A stretch of 41,228 bases of DNA from Gallionellaceae bacterium (GTDB lineage Bacteria; Pseudomonadota; Gammaproteobacteria; Burkholderiales; Gallionellaceae), in contig JAUQWW010000053.1 of assembly GCA_030834965.1 (NCBI GenBank), positions 1 through 41,228 on the forward strand, read 5' to 3'. Position numbers and translations under genes: made by a program. Below are positions 15,637 through 23,665 of this stretch, in pieces; the first letter of the stretch is position 1, and each line of letters opens with the position of its first letter. Below the pieces are notes generated by a model that was not told where the DNA came from, did no database searches, and saw nothing but the letters and a program-made list of their open reading frames with translations.

Positions 15637-15644
15637 GTGCTGCG

Positions 15645-16436
15645 ATGGAAGCCCTGAAAAATACCCAAGCCATAATCGACGTCCGCGAATTGCATACCCG
15701 CTATGGCGCGGCAGTGGTGCATCAGAATGTCAGCCTGACCGTACGCCGGGGCGAGATTTTTGCACTGGTGGGTGGCAGCGGTTGCGGAAAGTCTACATTG
15801 CTGCGCGCCATTATTATGCTGGTGCGGCCGGTGTCGGGTTCGATCAAGGTATTCGGCCAGGAAATTATCGGCTTGAGCGATGAAGACGCGCTTCCGCTGC
15901 GGCGGCGTTACGGTGTCATGTTTGAGCGGGGCGCCCTGTTCAGTTCGCTGACGGTGGCGGAGAATGTCGGCATGGTGTTGCGCGAACATACGCAGTTGAG
16001 TCCGCGCCTGATCGACGAGGCCGCCGCGCTGAAAATCGCGCTTGCCGGTCTGCCAGCCGATGCAGGAGCCAAGTATCCGAGCGAGCTGAGCGGCGGCATG
16101 CGCAAACGCGCCGCGCTTGCGCGCGCCCTCGCACTGGATCCGGAACTGCTGTTTCTCGATGAGCCGACTGCGGGTCTCGATCCGCTCAGTGCAAGCGGCA
16201 TAGACGAGCTGGTGCAAAATTTGCGCGATGCGCTCGGATTGACCATTATGATGGTAACGCACGATCTCGACCTGCTGTGGCATGTAGCGGATCGTGTCGC
16301 AGTTCTGGACGGTGGACATATACTGGGAGTGGGCAGCATGATAGAGCTCTCGCAGTCGGAGCATCCGCTGATCCGAGAATATTTTTATGGGCCGCGCGGC
16401 CGTGCCGCACGTGAACAGCCATGGAAGAAAAAGTAA
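15645..16436 (+). CDS. MCE transporter ATP-binding protein (MlaF-like)
   Basis: The ATG at 15645 gives 263 residues. A GTG at 15633 overlapping the permease stop is a credible alternative that adds four residues and would couple translation. ABC ATPase motifs are complete: Walker A GGSGCGKST, Q-loop region FERGALFSSLTVAENV, signature LSGGM, Walker B LLFLDEP and switch H in MMVTHDL. The V-x-F-E-R-G-A-L-F sequence is typical of MlaF-type ATPases. It energises lipid transport by the permease and MCE subunits. The stop lies inside the MCE gene, with an overlap of 16 bp. Confidence 0.94.
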   Translation: MEALKNTQAIIDVRELHTRYGAAVVHQNVSLTVRRGEIFALVGGSGCGKSTLLRAIIMLVRPVSGSIKVFGQEIIGLSDEDALPLRRRYGVMFERGALFSSLTVAENVGMVLREHTQLSPRLIDEAAALKIALAGLPADAGAKYPSELSGGMRKRAALARALALDPELLFLDEPTAGLDPLSASGIDELVQNLRDALGLTIMMVTHDLDLLWHVADRVAVLDGGHILGVGSMIELSQSEHPLIREYFYGPRGRAAREQPWKKK

Positions 16437-17347
16437 ATTTTGCGATCGTGGGAGCATTCGTGCTGGTGCTGAGCACAGCGCTCCTCGGCGGCGTGCTGTG
16501 GCTGAGCAGCAGCAAGTCCTATCGCATGTCGTATGACACCTATCAGGCCTTCATGAAAGAATCGGTTTCAGGGCTGAACCTCAATGCGCCGGTGCGCTAC
16601 CGGGGTGTCGACGTCGGCCGCGTGAGCAATATCATGCTGGCGCCCGAAAATAGCGAACAGGTGAAATTATTGCTTTCCATCAAGCGCGGAACACCGATCA
16701 AGGAGGATACAGTGGCCGTGCTCCAGAAGCAGGGGCTGACCGGAATCTCCTACGTGGAGCTGTCGGGAGGCAGCCACGACTCACCGCCTCTCAAGATTCG
16801 GAAAAATGCGGAATACCCCGAAATCAAGACCGGGCCTTCGCTTCTGGCGCGACTCGATCTATCGTTCACAGCCTTGGTCACCAGCCTCAATAAAAGCAGC
16901 GAAAATATCAATGCACTGCTGGATGCAGATAACCAGCGTGCGCTTAAAGATACATTGGCGGATATTGCAGTATTGTCACGCACGCTTGCAGCACGCACGG
17001 ACACCATTGATTCCAGCCTGGACAATGCGGCGCGCACGATGGAAAACACCGCGCGCATGACCAGTGAACTGCCGCAGCTCATGCAGCGCGTCCAGCGCAG
17101 CATGGATGCCTTCGATCACATGACCGACGAAATCGCCCGCACCAGCACGGGTGCCAGCGGCATGATCGATGGCGCACGCACTGATGTTCAGCAATTCACC
17201 CGCGAAACCCTGCCCGAACTGCACCAGCTGGTTGCGGAATTGCGCGACCTGGCCGGTTCGCTGCGGCGCGTGAGCACGCAGCTCGAACAAAATCCGAGCA
17301 CATTGCTGTATGGCAAGCCTGTTACCAAACGAGGGCCAGGAGAATGA
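16421..17347 (+). CDS. MCE-domain substrate-binding protein (MlaD-like)
   Basis: The 308-residue protein has one N-terminal membrane helix (about 8-28) and a single MCE domain (about 38-115) with GLNLNAPVRYRGVDVGRV and LTGISYVELSGG. A long helical region rich in heptads (about 135-290) follows. MCE proteins hexamerise around a hydrophobic tunnel in the periplasm. The extended C-terminal helices can form a needle or tube toward the outer membrane, longer than E. coli MlaD (183 residues). It is encoded in overlap with both neighbours: 16 bp with the ATPase and 4 bp with the lipoprotein. Confidence 0.92.
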   Translation: MEEKVNFAIVGAFVLVLSTALLGGVLWLSSSKSYRMSYDTYQAFMKESVSGLNLNAPVRYRGVDVGRVSNIMLAPENSEQVKLLLSIKRGTPIKEDTVAVLQKQGLTGISYVELSGGSHDSPPLKIRKNAEYPEIKTGPSLLARLDLSFTALVTSLNKSSENINALLDADNQRALKDTLADIAVLSRTLAARTDTIDSSLDNAARTMENTARMTSELPQLMQRVQRSMDAFDHMTDEIARTSTGASGMIDGARTDVQQFTRETLPELHQLVAELRDLAGSLRRVSTQLEQNPSTLLYGKPVTKRGPGE

Positions 17348-17967
17348 GTCAGCATAATTTCAGGCATGTTTCGCATCTGCTGCTGGCATGCGCCATACTG
17401 CTTGCCGGCTGCACCGGCCTGCCGGCCACGCGCGCGGAGAGCCCCGTCAGCTATCTGCTCGAAGCCAAACCCCTCATCCCGGCAGCGCAAACAAAACGCG
17501 GCCTGGTGTTGGCAGTGAGCATGCCGCGGGCACGCCCGGGTATGGATACGCAACGGATGGCTTATGTGCGGCAACCGCACGAACTGGAATATTTCGCCGT
17601 CCATCAATGGGTCGATACGCCAGCGCACATGCTGGCACCGCTGCTGGTGCAGGCATTGGAACAGAGCGCGGGATTCAGTGCCGTAGTGCAGTCGCCCAGC
17701 GCGGTTGCCGCTGATGTCCGCCTCGATACCGAACTGGTTCGCCTGCAACAGGATTTCGGGGTGCAGCCCAGCCGGGTGAATCTCACGCTGCGCGCGCAAT
17801 TGATCGATGTGCGCAACAAACGGGTGCTCGCCACCAGGCAATTCGATGAGGCTGAAAATGCGCCGACTGACAACGCCTACGGCGGGGTCGCCGCTGCAAA
17901 CCGCGCACTGCAGCGGGTTCTCGAACAATTGGCAGAATTTTGTATTAACGAGTCGGCCAAGCCCTGA
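17344..17967 (+). CDS. ABC-type transport auxiliary lipoprotein (PqiC/DUF330-like)
   Basis: The 207-residue precursor has a lipobox LAGC, lipidated Cys near 22. The mature part shows the ABC_trans_aux pattern: YLLEAKPL, VLAVSMPRARPGMDTQRMAYVR, LEYFAVHQWVDTPAHMLAPLLVQAL, then a C-terminal AANRALQRVLEQLAEF helix. Such lipoproteins sit in the outer membrane and dock the end of MCE tubes (as PqiC does for PqiB). The ATG overlaps the MCE gene stop. It is the last gene of the operon and converges with the aminotransferase gene about 40 bp away, where no strong terminator hairpin was seen. Confidence 0.9.
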   Translation: MSQHNFRHVSHLLLACAILLAGCTGLPATRAESPVSYLLEAKPLIPAAQTKRGLVLAVSMPRARPGMDTQRMAYVRQPHELEYFAVHQWVDTPAHMLAPLLVQALEQSAGFSAVVQSPSAVAADVRLDTELVRLQQDFGVQPSRVNLTLRAQLIDVRNKRVLATRQFDEAENAPTDNAYGGVAAANRALQRVLEQLAEFCINESAKP

Positions 17968-18008
17968 TTGCGCAGCCAGCGTAGCGTGGCCGTGCGCACG
18001 CTACAGGG

Positions 18009-19187
18009 TTACTTTGACAATATTTCGCACATCGCCGCACACACGCGCTCAACATCCATTTCCGTCATCGCCGGGAACAGCGGCAGCGTAACGATCTGCC
18101 GCCCCACGCGCTCGGCTATAGGGAACATGCCTTCGTGGAAACCGCGCGCGCGGTAGAGCTGGAACAGGTGTATGGAGGGGTAATGAACACCGCAGCCGAT
18201 GTTGCGCGCTTTCATCTTTTCCATGAAATCGGCGCGCACGATACCTTCCGGCAGCACGATCTGAAACATATGCCAGTTGCTGCTCCACCCGCAAGGGGAA
18301 GGCCGGTGGGTACCCGGCATCTCCGATGCCACCCCTCCGCACTCGAAATCAGCCACGGGTAGTTGTACACCGGTCTGCGCTTCGAACTCGCTGCCCAAGG
18401 TGGTGAAGTAATGCCGTGCCAGCTGGTGGCGACGGGCAGTAATGGCTGACAGTTGCGGCAATTGCCCCAGGCCTATCGTGGCGGCGATGTCGGTCATGTT
18501 GAATTTGCCGCCCAGCACATCCACTTCCATGCCGTCAAAACCAGAACGGGTCACGCCTTGCAGCCGGTATTTTTCCGCAAGCCGTGCCTCATCCAGATTA
18601 TTCAGCACCAGACAGCCGCCTTCGGAGGTGGTGAGATTCTTGTTGGCCTGAAAGCTGAACGAGACGAAATCGCCGAAGCTGCCGATGCGCCTGCCTTTCC
18701 AGGTGGAACCTATCGCCTGTGCGGCGTCCTCCACCACGCGCAAGCCACGCCGTTGCGCAATCGCGTAGAGCCTGTCCATATCGAGCGGCAGCCCGGCCAG
18801 ATAGACGGGAATGATGGCGCGTGTTTTCGGGGTGATGGCGGCCTCGACTTTGTCGAGATCGATGTTATGCGTGGCCGGATCAATGTCGGCGAACACCGGC
18901 GTCGCGCCAACTTCGAGGATGACGTTGGCGGTGGCCACCCATGAGATCGGCGTGGTAATGACCTCGTCGCCCGGGCCGATGCCCGCGATGCGCAGCGCAA
19001 TTTCCATGGTGCAGGTGCCGGAGTTGAACGTGCGCACCGGGCGCCCGCCGAAGTACGCGGAGAGTTGCTTCTCGAATTCCTGCACCTTGGGCCCGCTGGC
19101 GATCCAGCCGGAGCGCAGCGTGTCCGCGACGGCGGCGATCGTGGCCTCGTCAATAGACGGCTTGGTGAAAGGAAGGAAGTTGCTCAT
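18009..19187 (-). CDS. DegT/DnrJ/EryC1/StrS-family PLP aminotransferase
   Basis: The 392-residue enzyme has the fold-type I sugar aminotransferase pattern: FNSGTCTMEIAL, D154 in VVEDAAQAIG for the pyridine nitrogen and K183 in SFQANKNLTTSEGG as Schiff-base lysine. ArnB and related enzymes transaminate keto-sugars. The partner genes (ArnT-like, SMR-like) suggest an amino-sugar destined for a surface lipid, but the substrate is not known. A Cys/Gly/Pro-rich segment at about 282-301 (CGGVASEMPGTHRPSPCGW) interrupts an otherwise normal ADFE...SNWHMFQ junction and is encoded by palindromic DNA. The ATG overlaps the stop of the EamA-like gene by 4 bp. Confidence 0.9.
   Translation of the reverse strand: MSNFLPFTKPSIDEATIAAVADTLRSGWIASGPKVQEFEKQLSAYFGGRPVRTFNSGTCTMEIALRIAGIGPGDEVITTPISWVATANVILEVGATPVFADIDPATHNIDLDKVEAAITPKTRAIIPVYLAGLPLDMDRLYAIAQRRGLRVVEDAAQAIGSTWKGRRIGSFGDFVSFSFQANKNLTTSEGGCLVLNNLDEARLAEKYRLQGVTRSGFDGMEVDVLGGKFNMTDIAATIGLGQLPQLSAITARRHQLARHYFTTLGSEFEAQTGVQLPVADFECGGVASEMPGTHRPSPCGWSSNWHMFQIVLPEGIVRADFMEKMKARNIGCGVHYPSIHLFQLYRARGFHEGMFPIAERVGRQIVTLPLFPAMTEMDVERVCAAMCEILSK
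18283..18344. repeat. Palindrome-rich segment lying in frame inside the aminotransferase gene
   Basis: The segment holds GGCATC/GATGCC arms with a 3-bp loop, an 8-bp perfect palindrome GGGTACCC and flanking GGTGG/CCACC arms. It encodes about 20 residues that look foreign to the enzyme family. It may be a small mobile palindrome of a different class from the one in rlmD. Confidence 0.5.
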
Positions 19188-19555
19188 GCCCTGGAGATGA
19201 TGATCACGCCCAGGATGATCACGCCGATGCCCGCCACTTTTGCCGGGTTGAAGGTTTCATTGAAAAACCACCATGCCGCCGCCGCATTCACCACATAGCC
19301 CATGGACAGCAGCGGATAGGCGATGCTGACCTGCACGCGCGACAGTGCCAGTATCCAGATCACCACGCTGAGCGCATAGCAGAACATCGCGCCGACGATA
19401 TGCGGCTCGGTCGCCAGCTTCCAGCCGATGGGCAGGATATTTTCGCGGCTGAATTCGAAATAGCCGATGCTGTTGGTTCCTGCCTTTATCAGCAGTTGCG
19501 CGGCGACGTTGAGCATCACGCCGGCAAAAATGAGACTGAAGCTGACCAGGTTCAT
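19184..19555 (-). CDS. EamA/SMR-like four-helix membrane protein (ArnE/F-like)
   Basis: The 123-residue protein has four transmembrane helices (about 5-22, 48-68, 74-92, 100-120) and an EmrE-like layout with YPLLSMGYVVNAAAAWWFFNE. Its size and pattern match ArnE/ArnF flippase subunits or small multidrug transporters. Between an ArnT-like transferase and an aminotransferase, with 4-bp overlaps on both sides, transport of an undecaprenyl-linked sugar across the inner membrane is the most economical idea. Only one subunit is seen, so it may form a homodimer. Confidence 0.85.
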   Translation of the reverse strand: MNLVSFSLIFAGVMLNVAAQLLIKAGTNSIGYFEFSRENILPIGWKLATEPHIVGAMFCYALSVVIWILALSRVQVSIAYPLLSMGYVVNAAAAWWFFNETFNPAKVAGIGVIILGVIIISRA

Positions 19556-21204
19556 GGTTTGGTTATCACCACGTATTGCGTATCTTCAAAAACGACGTTC
19601 ATCGCCAGGCCTTGCTCCTTGAATTGCAGATAGACGGGTCGCAGCATGATGGCATACGCCGCCGGCTGGGCTTGCCAGGCTTGCACGAAGCCGGCGAGAT
19701 TCGGGATGTAGCGCTGCGGCTCCTGGGCGATGCCGAATGCCAGTTCGTCCTGATATTCAACCAGCGTAAAGGTGCGCTTCAGATAGAACGGCAGCGTCTG
19801 CTCGTACATCTGCACCGAATAGAACGGCACGTCCGGTTTCACCAGCGGGCGTATCGCTTCCGCGATGTGAAATGCGGAACGTTCCCGCGCGACGGTATTA
19901 TGCCCGAGCAAACCAATCTGCGCGGCGATCAGGGTGCTGAATGCCAGCACCACCACCGCTGCCGGCTTGTTGCTGCGGCGCAATAGCACCAGCGCGGCAA
20001 CCACGCCCAGCGTCCAGACCAGCGCCGCCACTGCTGCCCACACCATATAGTTGCCGTACATCTCCTGTTGCAGCGGGTTATCCGCCAGCCGCGTGGAAAA
20101 TGGCACCAGCCCGAGGATCAGCAATACCATCGGCAACATCGGCGCGACCAGCCAGAACAGCCTGCGTACCTGCATTTGAGCCAGCTGCTTGCCCATCAGC
20201 AGCGCCAGCGCGGGAAACATCGGCAGCAGATAGGACGGAAGCTTGGAGCCGGACACCGTAAAAAACACATAGATGAACACCACCCATACCAGCAGGAAAC
20301 GCTCGGGGTTGAATGCCCTGCCGATATGCGCGCTGCCTTTCCAGGTGCGCAGCAGCGTATCGAACATCATCACCGTCCACGGCAGCATTCCGGTCAGCAG
20401 GATGGGAATGAAGTAATACCACGGCTGGTAGCGCCCCAGCTCCTTGGTGGTGAAGCGCGTGTAGTGTTCGTAAATGAAAAACTTCTGGAAGAATTCCGGG
20501 TTGGCCTTCATCACCAGATAGAACCAGGGGCCAGCAACCAGCAGGAACAGCAGCAGGCCCATGCCCCAGTGCATGCGCCTCCACAGCGTCCAGTCGCGCT
20601 GCAGCACGGCATAGATGAACAGCGCCGCGCCCGGCAGCACCAGACCCATCAGCCCCTTGCTCAGCACCGCCAGCGCCATGGCCACCCACGCCATCCACAT
20701 CCAGTTGCGGCGCGTGCGCGCGTCCGCGCCCTGCTGTTGCCCCAGCAGGAACCCGGCGATGCCCAGCGTGATGAAGAATGTCACGCCCATGTCGAGCGTG
20801 TTGATGTGCCCGATCAATACGTACAGCATGCTGCTGCCAAGCAGCAGCGCGGCGTAAAGCCCGGCGTCGCGCCCGAACAGGCGCGCCCCGGCAAACCACA
20901 CCAGCATTACCCCGGCAAAGCCGGTCAGCCCGGCCCACAGGCGCGAAGTCCACTGGTGCTGCCCAAACAGCGTATAGGCAGTCGCCGTCGCCCAGTATTG
21001 CAGCGGCGGTTTCTCAAAATATTTCAGGGCATTCAGGCGCGGCGTGACCCAGTCGCCGCTCGCCACCATCTCGCGCGGAATCTCGGCATAGCGCCCCTCA
21101 TCGGGCTTGACCAGCTTGCGGTATTCCAGCGTGCCGAACCAGAGGACAACAAACGCCAGCAACACTGGCCAAAGCCAGCGGCGCAATTGCGACTGCGCCA
21201 TCAT
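19552..21204 (-). CDS. ArnT-like glycosyltransferase, GT-C/PMT family
   Basis: The start is ambiguous: ATG at 21219, 21204 or 21201. The middle one has GGAAG at about 8 nt and gives 550 residues. The protein has about 12 membrane helices and the GT-C motifs of ArnT: PDEGRYAEIPREMVASGDWVTPRLN and YFEKPPLQYW in the first periplasmic loop, where the Asp-Glu pair is catalytic. About 200 residues at the C-terminus form a soluble periplasmic part. ArnT moves 4-amino-arabinose from undecaprenyl phosphate to lipid A. Here the sugar is unknown because the arnA, arnC and arnD partners are absent from the window. It is the first gene of the three-gene operon. Confidence 0.88.
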   Translation of the reverse strand: MMAQSQLRRWLWPVLLAFVVLWFGTLEYRKLVKPDEGRYAEIPREMVASGDWVTPRLNALKYFEKPPLQYWATATAYTLFGQHQWTSRLWAGLTGFAGVMLVWFAGARLFGRDAGLYAALLLGSSMLYVLIGHINTLDMGVTFFITLGIAGFLLGQQQGADARTRRNWMWMAWVAMALAVLSKGLMGLVLPGAALFIYAVLQRDWTLWRRMHWGMGLLLFLLVAGPWFYLVMKANPEFFQKFFIYEHYTRFTTKELGRYQPWYYFIPILLTGMLPWTVMMFDTLLRTWKGSAHIGRAFNPERFLLVWVVFIYVFFTVSGSKLPSYLLPMFPALALLMGKQLAQMQVRRLFWLVAPMLPMVLLILGLVPFSTRLADNPLQQEMYGNYMVWAAVAALVWTLGVVAALVLLRRSNKPAAVVVLAFSTLIAAQIGLLGHNTVARERSAFHIAEAIRPLVKPDVPFYSVQMYEQTLPFYLKRTFTLVEYQDELAFGIAQEPQRYIPNLAGFVQAWQAQPAAYAIMLRPVYLQFKEQGLAMNVVFEDTQYVVITKP

Positions 21205-21358
21205 TGTGCCGGCTTCCATGCCATCAACGGCAAACTACAGGTCTCAGGGTAAAGCGTGCTACAGGCAGCAGAATGCATGCGGGAACTCTCTGGTCAGTTG
21301 TTGTTGGTGATCAATGCAGACGCGGATTTTAACCCAAATATCAGCTGGCCCGAATTTC

Positions 21359-22708
21359 TTAACCTGCCTCGCCCTTTTCTTGTAGCTCCGCACGCGCCCA
21401 ACCGCGCGCAAAGGTGATGCCCAGACGCGCGCCGATCTGCAGGCCGGCGCTGTCGGAAACAATGGCACCCTGCTCGTCACGCACCATGCTGTAGCCGCGC
21501 GCCAGCACCTGTTGCGGATCGAGATGCAGCAGATGCTGCTGCAAGCCACTCAGGCGCACATCGAGACGCTCCAGCGTACGCTGCATGGAATCTTTCAAAC
21601 GCCTGCTCAGCGCGGCATGTTCGGCTGCAACTTGCAGCAGATCCGGGCGTGCCGTGCGCAGGCGTTGCTGCAGCGACTGCCAGCGCCATTGCCGGTACTG
21701 CATGCCATGTGCCTGCACTGCCAGAAGACGCTGGTGCAAACGCTCGAGGTGTTGCACCTGCTGCTGCATGCGTTGCGCCGGATGCACCAGGCGGCGCTGC
21801 AAGAAATCAAGCTGCTGCATCGCCCGCTCGAATTGGCGCGACTTTGCGCGCGCCAGCCGCTGCGCGGCATGGTACAAACGCCGCAACAGTTCCTGCCGCT
21901 CGGGAGCTATCAGTTGCGCCGCAGCAGTAGGTGTGGCGGCGCGCTGATCTGCCACAAAGTCAGAGATGGTAAAGTCGGTTTCGTGCCCCACTCCGCTCAC
22001 TACCGGAATATTGCTCGTAGCAATCGCACGCGCCACCACTTCTTCATTGAATGCCCACAAATCTTCGATGCTTCCGCCGCCGCGGCACAGTAACAGCACA
22101 TCGCACTCGGCGCGCTCATTGGCCAGGCGGACTGCCTGCGCGATCTTCTGCGCCGCCCCTTCTCCCTGCACCTGCGTGGGATACAGCACGACGGGAATAC
22201 TGGGCATGCGCCTGGCCAGCGTGGTCAATACATCGCGCAACGCAGCTGCGTGCGGCGAGGTGATGATGCCGATTTGTGTGGGGAAGATGGGCAACGCCCG
22301 TTTGCGCGCGGCATCGAACAATCCCTCGCCTTCCAGCTTGCGCTTGAGTCTTTCGAATGCCTCATACAGCGCACCCAGCCCGGCAGGGCGCATCTGCTCA
22401 AGCGTCAACTGAAACTCGCCGCGCGCCTCGTACAGGGTAGCCAGCGCCAGCACTTCCACTTGCATGCCATTCCTCGGTTGCCAGTCAAGATGCTGACTCT
22501 TGTGCCGGAATATCACGCAGCGCACCTGGGCCTGCTCGTCCTTCAGGGAAAAATACCAGTGCCCGGAAGCGGCACAGACAAAATTGGAAATTTCGCCGCG
22601 CACCCATAGCAGGGGCAGGCTGTTTTCCAGTAACTGCCTGGCCGCAAAGTTGAGTTCGCGCACGCTGAATACGCGATTTTTCTCATTCAAAATTAATCCA
22701 AAGGACAT
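21359..22708 (-). CDS. xseA: Exodeoxyribonuclease VII large subunit
   Basis: ATG 22706-22708 gives 449 residues, the usual length. A longer frame to 22774 would run into the terminator-like hairpin. Domains are an N-terminal OB fold (about 12-105, FSVRELNFAARQLLENSLPLLWVRGEIS pattern), a catalytic domain with GIITSPHAAALRDVL, LLLCRGGGSIEDLWAFN and GVGHETDFTISDFVAD, and a long helical coiled region near 280-400. The enzyme, with XseB, degrades single-stranded DNA in repair. xseB is not in the window. The gene stands alone on the minus strand, convergent with nothing and diverging from exbB. Confidence 0.95.
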   Translation of the reverse strand: MSFGLILNEKNRVFSVRELNFAARQLLENSLPLLWVRGEISNFVCAASGHWYFSLKDEQAQVRCVIFRHKSQHLDWQPRNGMQVEVLALATLYEARGEFQLTLEQMRPAGLGALYEAFERLKRKLEGEGLFDAARKRALPIFPTQIGIITSPHAAALRDVLTTLARRMPSIPVVLYPTQVQGEGAAQKIAQAVRLANERAECDVLLLCRGGGSIEDLWAFNEEVVARAIATSNIPVVSGVGHETDFTISDFVADQRAATPTAAAQLIAPERQELLRRLYHAAQRLARAKSRQFERAMQQLDFLQRRLVHPAQRMQQQVQHLERLHQRLLAVQAHGMQYRQWRWQSLQQRLRTARPDLLQVAAEHAALSRRLKDSMQRTLERLDVRLSGLQQHLLHLDPQQVLARGYSMVRDEQGAIVSDSAGLQIGARLGITFARGWARAELQEKGEAG

Positions 22709-22770
22709 CTTGACATCTCGTAATAATCCACAATCCCAATAGCTGCGCCGCCTTGCCGAGTGCAACCGTG

Positions 22771-22810
22771 ACAACCAGATGACAACTTACGTCATCTGGT
22801 TGTTTTTATT
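22771..22810 (+). terminator. Strong intrinsic terminator hairpin without an upstream plus-strand gene
   Basis: A perfect 13-bp stem (ACAACCAGATGAC with GTCATCTGGTTGT) encloses the 7-base loop AACTTAC and runs into TTTTATT. On the minus strand it lacks a T run. No plus-strand gene lies upstream within the region, so it may end a small RNA or a leader transcript that starts inside or just before xseA. Confidence 0.7.
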
Positions 22811-22890
22811 GAATATTATTCCAGACTAAAAATTGAGCAGCTTAAGAAAAATGGTTATCGAATAATGTGTTAAGCAATTTCCCTAGTTGC

Positions 22891-22911
22891 TTACCCACAA
22901 AGTTATCCACA
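22891..22911 (+). promoter_or_regulatory. Two DnaA-box-like sites in tandem
   Basis: TTATCCACA at 22903-22911 equals the classical DnaA box. TTACCCACA at 22891-22899 differs at one base, 12 bp upstream in the same orientation. They may let DnaA regulate exbB or xseA, or titrate DnaA. No dnaA or dnaN gene is nearby, so this is unlikely to be the chromosome origin. Confidence 0.45.
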
Positions 22912-22987
22912 GTTCCTGTGTACAATTTAATTCCCCTTCGGCAGGCCAGTTTACTCCCTACACAATTCCGGCACTGCAGGAGAAATC

Positions 22988-23016
22988 TTGCCCAAATGGG
23001 TGTGACAAGTTACAGT
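22988..23016 (+). promoter_or_regulatory. Possible exbB promoter
   Basis: TTGCCC (22988-22993) and TACAGT (23011-23016) are separated by 17 bp, and the exbB start lies 38 bp downstream. The match to the sigma-70 consensus is moderate. Confidence 0.35.
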
Positions 23017-23053
23017 CACGGTTTGTTAATTTAAGCATATTTGGAGGCGTCAC

Positions 23054-23662
23054 GTGTTTGCCATTGTAGAAGCTGCCGGTTGGCCCATCTGGTTACTGAT
23101 CATTTCGTCAGTAATTGCCGTCACCTTGATCGCGGAACGGCTCATGTTTCTGCGCAATAAGAACGTTGCGCCCGCCGGGCTGCTCAACGAAGTTGTGGCA
23201 GAACTCAAGCAGCACGGCGTCAACGAAGACTTGCTGTCCCGCCTGTCGGAGAGTTCCCCTCTCGGTCGCCTGTTTGCCAACGGACTGAAGAACATCAACA
23301 GCACACCCGAGGTAATGAAGGAATCCATAGAAGAGGCCGGACGCGCCATCTCGCATGAACTGGAGCGGTTCCTTACCACGCTGGGCACAATCGCCTCGAT
23401 CAGTCCGCTGCTCGGACTGTTCGGCACCATCGTGGGGATGATTGAAATTTTCGGCTCCCAGAACGCTGCCGGGAGCAACCCGGCCGCCCTTGCGCACGGC
23501 ATCTCTGTAGCGCTGTATAACACTGCTCTTGGCCTGATCGTGGCCGTTCCCAGCATGATTTTCTACCGCCATTTTCGCGCCAAGGTGGACAGCCTGATCG
23601 TCGAGATGGAACAGCAGGCGATCAAGCTGGTGGAAATCGTGCATGGCGAGCGCAGGGGTTAA
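23054..23662 (+). CDS. exbB: ExbB/TolQ-family proton channel protein
   Basis: A GTG start at 23054 follows TTGGAGG at 8 nt and gives 202 residues. Three membrane helices are visible (about 10-28, 112-135, 152-175) with the family patterns LGTIASISPLLGLFGTIVGMI and ISVALYNTALGLIVAVPS. With ExbD it forms the proton-driven motor that energises TonB-dependent or Tol-type processes. No tonB is in the window. The order exbB-exbD-lpxK is common in betaproteobacteria and MsbA normally lies nearby, but is not seen here, so the system may serve envelope energisation in general. Confidence 0.93.
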   Translation: MFAIVEAAGWPIWLLIISSVIAVTLIAERLMFLRNKNVAPAGLLNEVVAELKQHGVNEDLLSRLSESSPLGRLFANGLKNINSTPEVMKESIEEAGRAISHELERFLTTLGTIASISPLLGLFGTIVGMIEIFGSQNAAGSNPAALAHGISVALYNTALGLIVAVPSMIFYRHFRAKVDSLIVEMEQQAIKLVEIVHGERRG

Positions 23663-23665
23663 AGC

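Larger units (their letters stand above)
22709..23053. other. 345-bp intergenic region between xseA and exbB
   Basis: It has no plausible gene. It contains a perfect 13-bp hairpin with T run (22771-22810), a 7-bp inverted repeat TAAGCAA/TTGCTTA (22871-22893), two DnaA-box-like sites (22891-22911) and a weak promoter before exbB (22988-23016). The region is clearly more AT-rich than the flanking genes. Confidence 0.6.

Noticed and set aside
20068-21252. 394-residue plus-strand open frame
   Set aside because: It is antisense to the ArnT-like gene. The Gln/His/Arg-rich sequence is typical of a shadow of hydrophobic codons.
22891-22911. Chromosome origin oriC
   Set aside because: Only two DnaA boxes, and no dnaA, dnaN, gidA or rpmH nearby. 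A regulatory or titration site is more likely.
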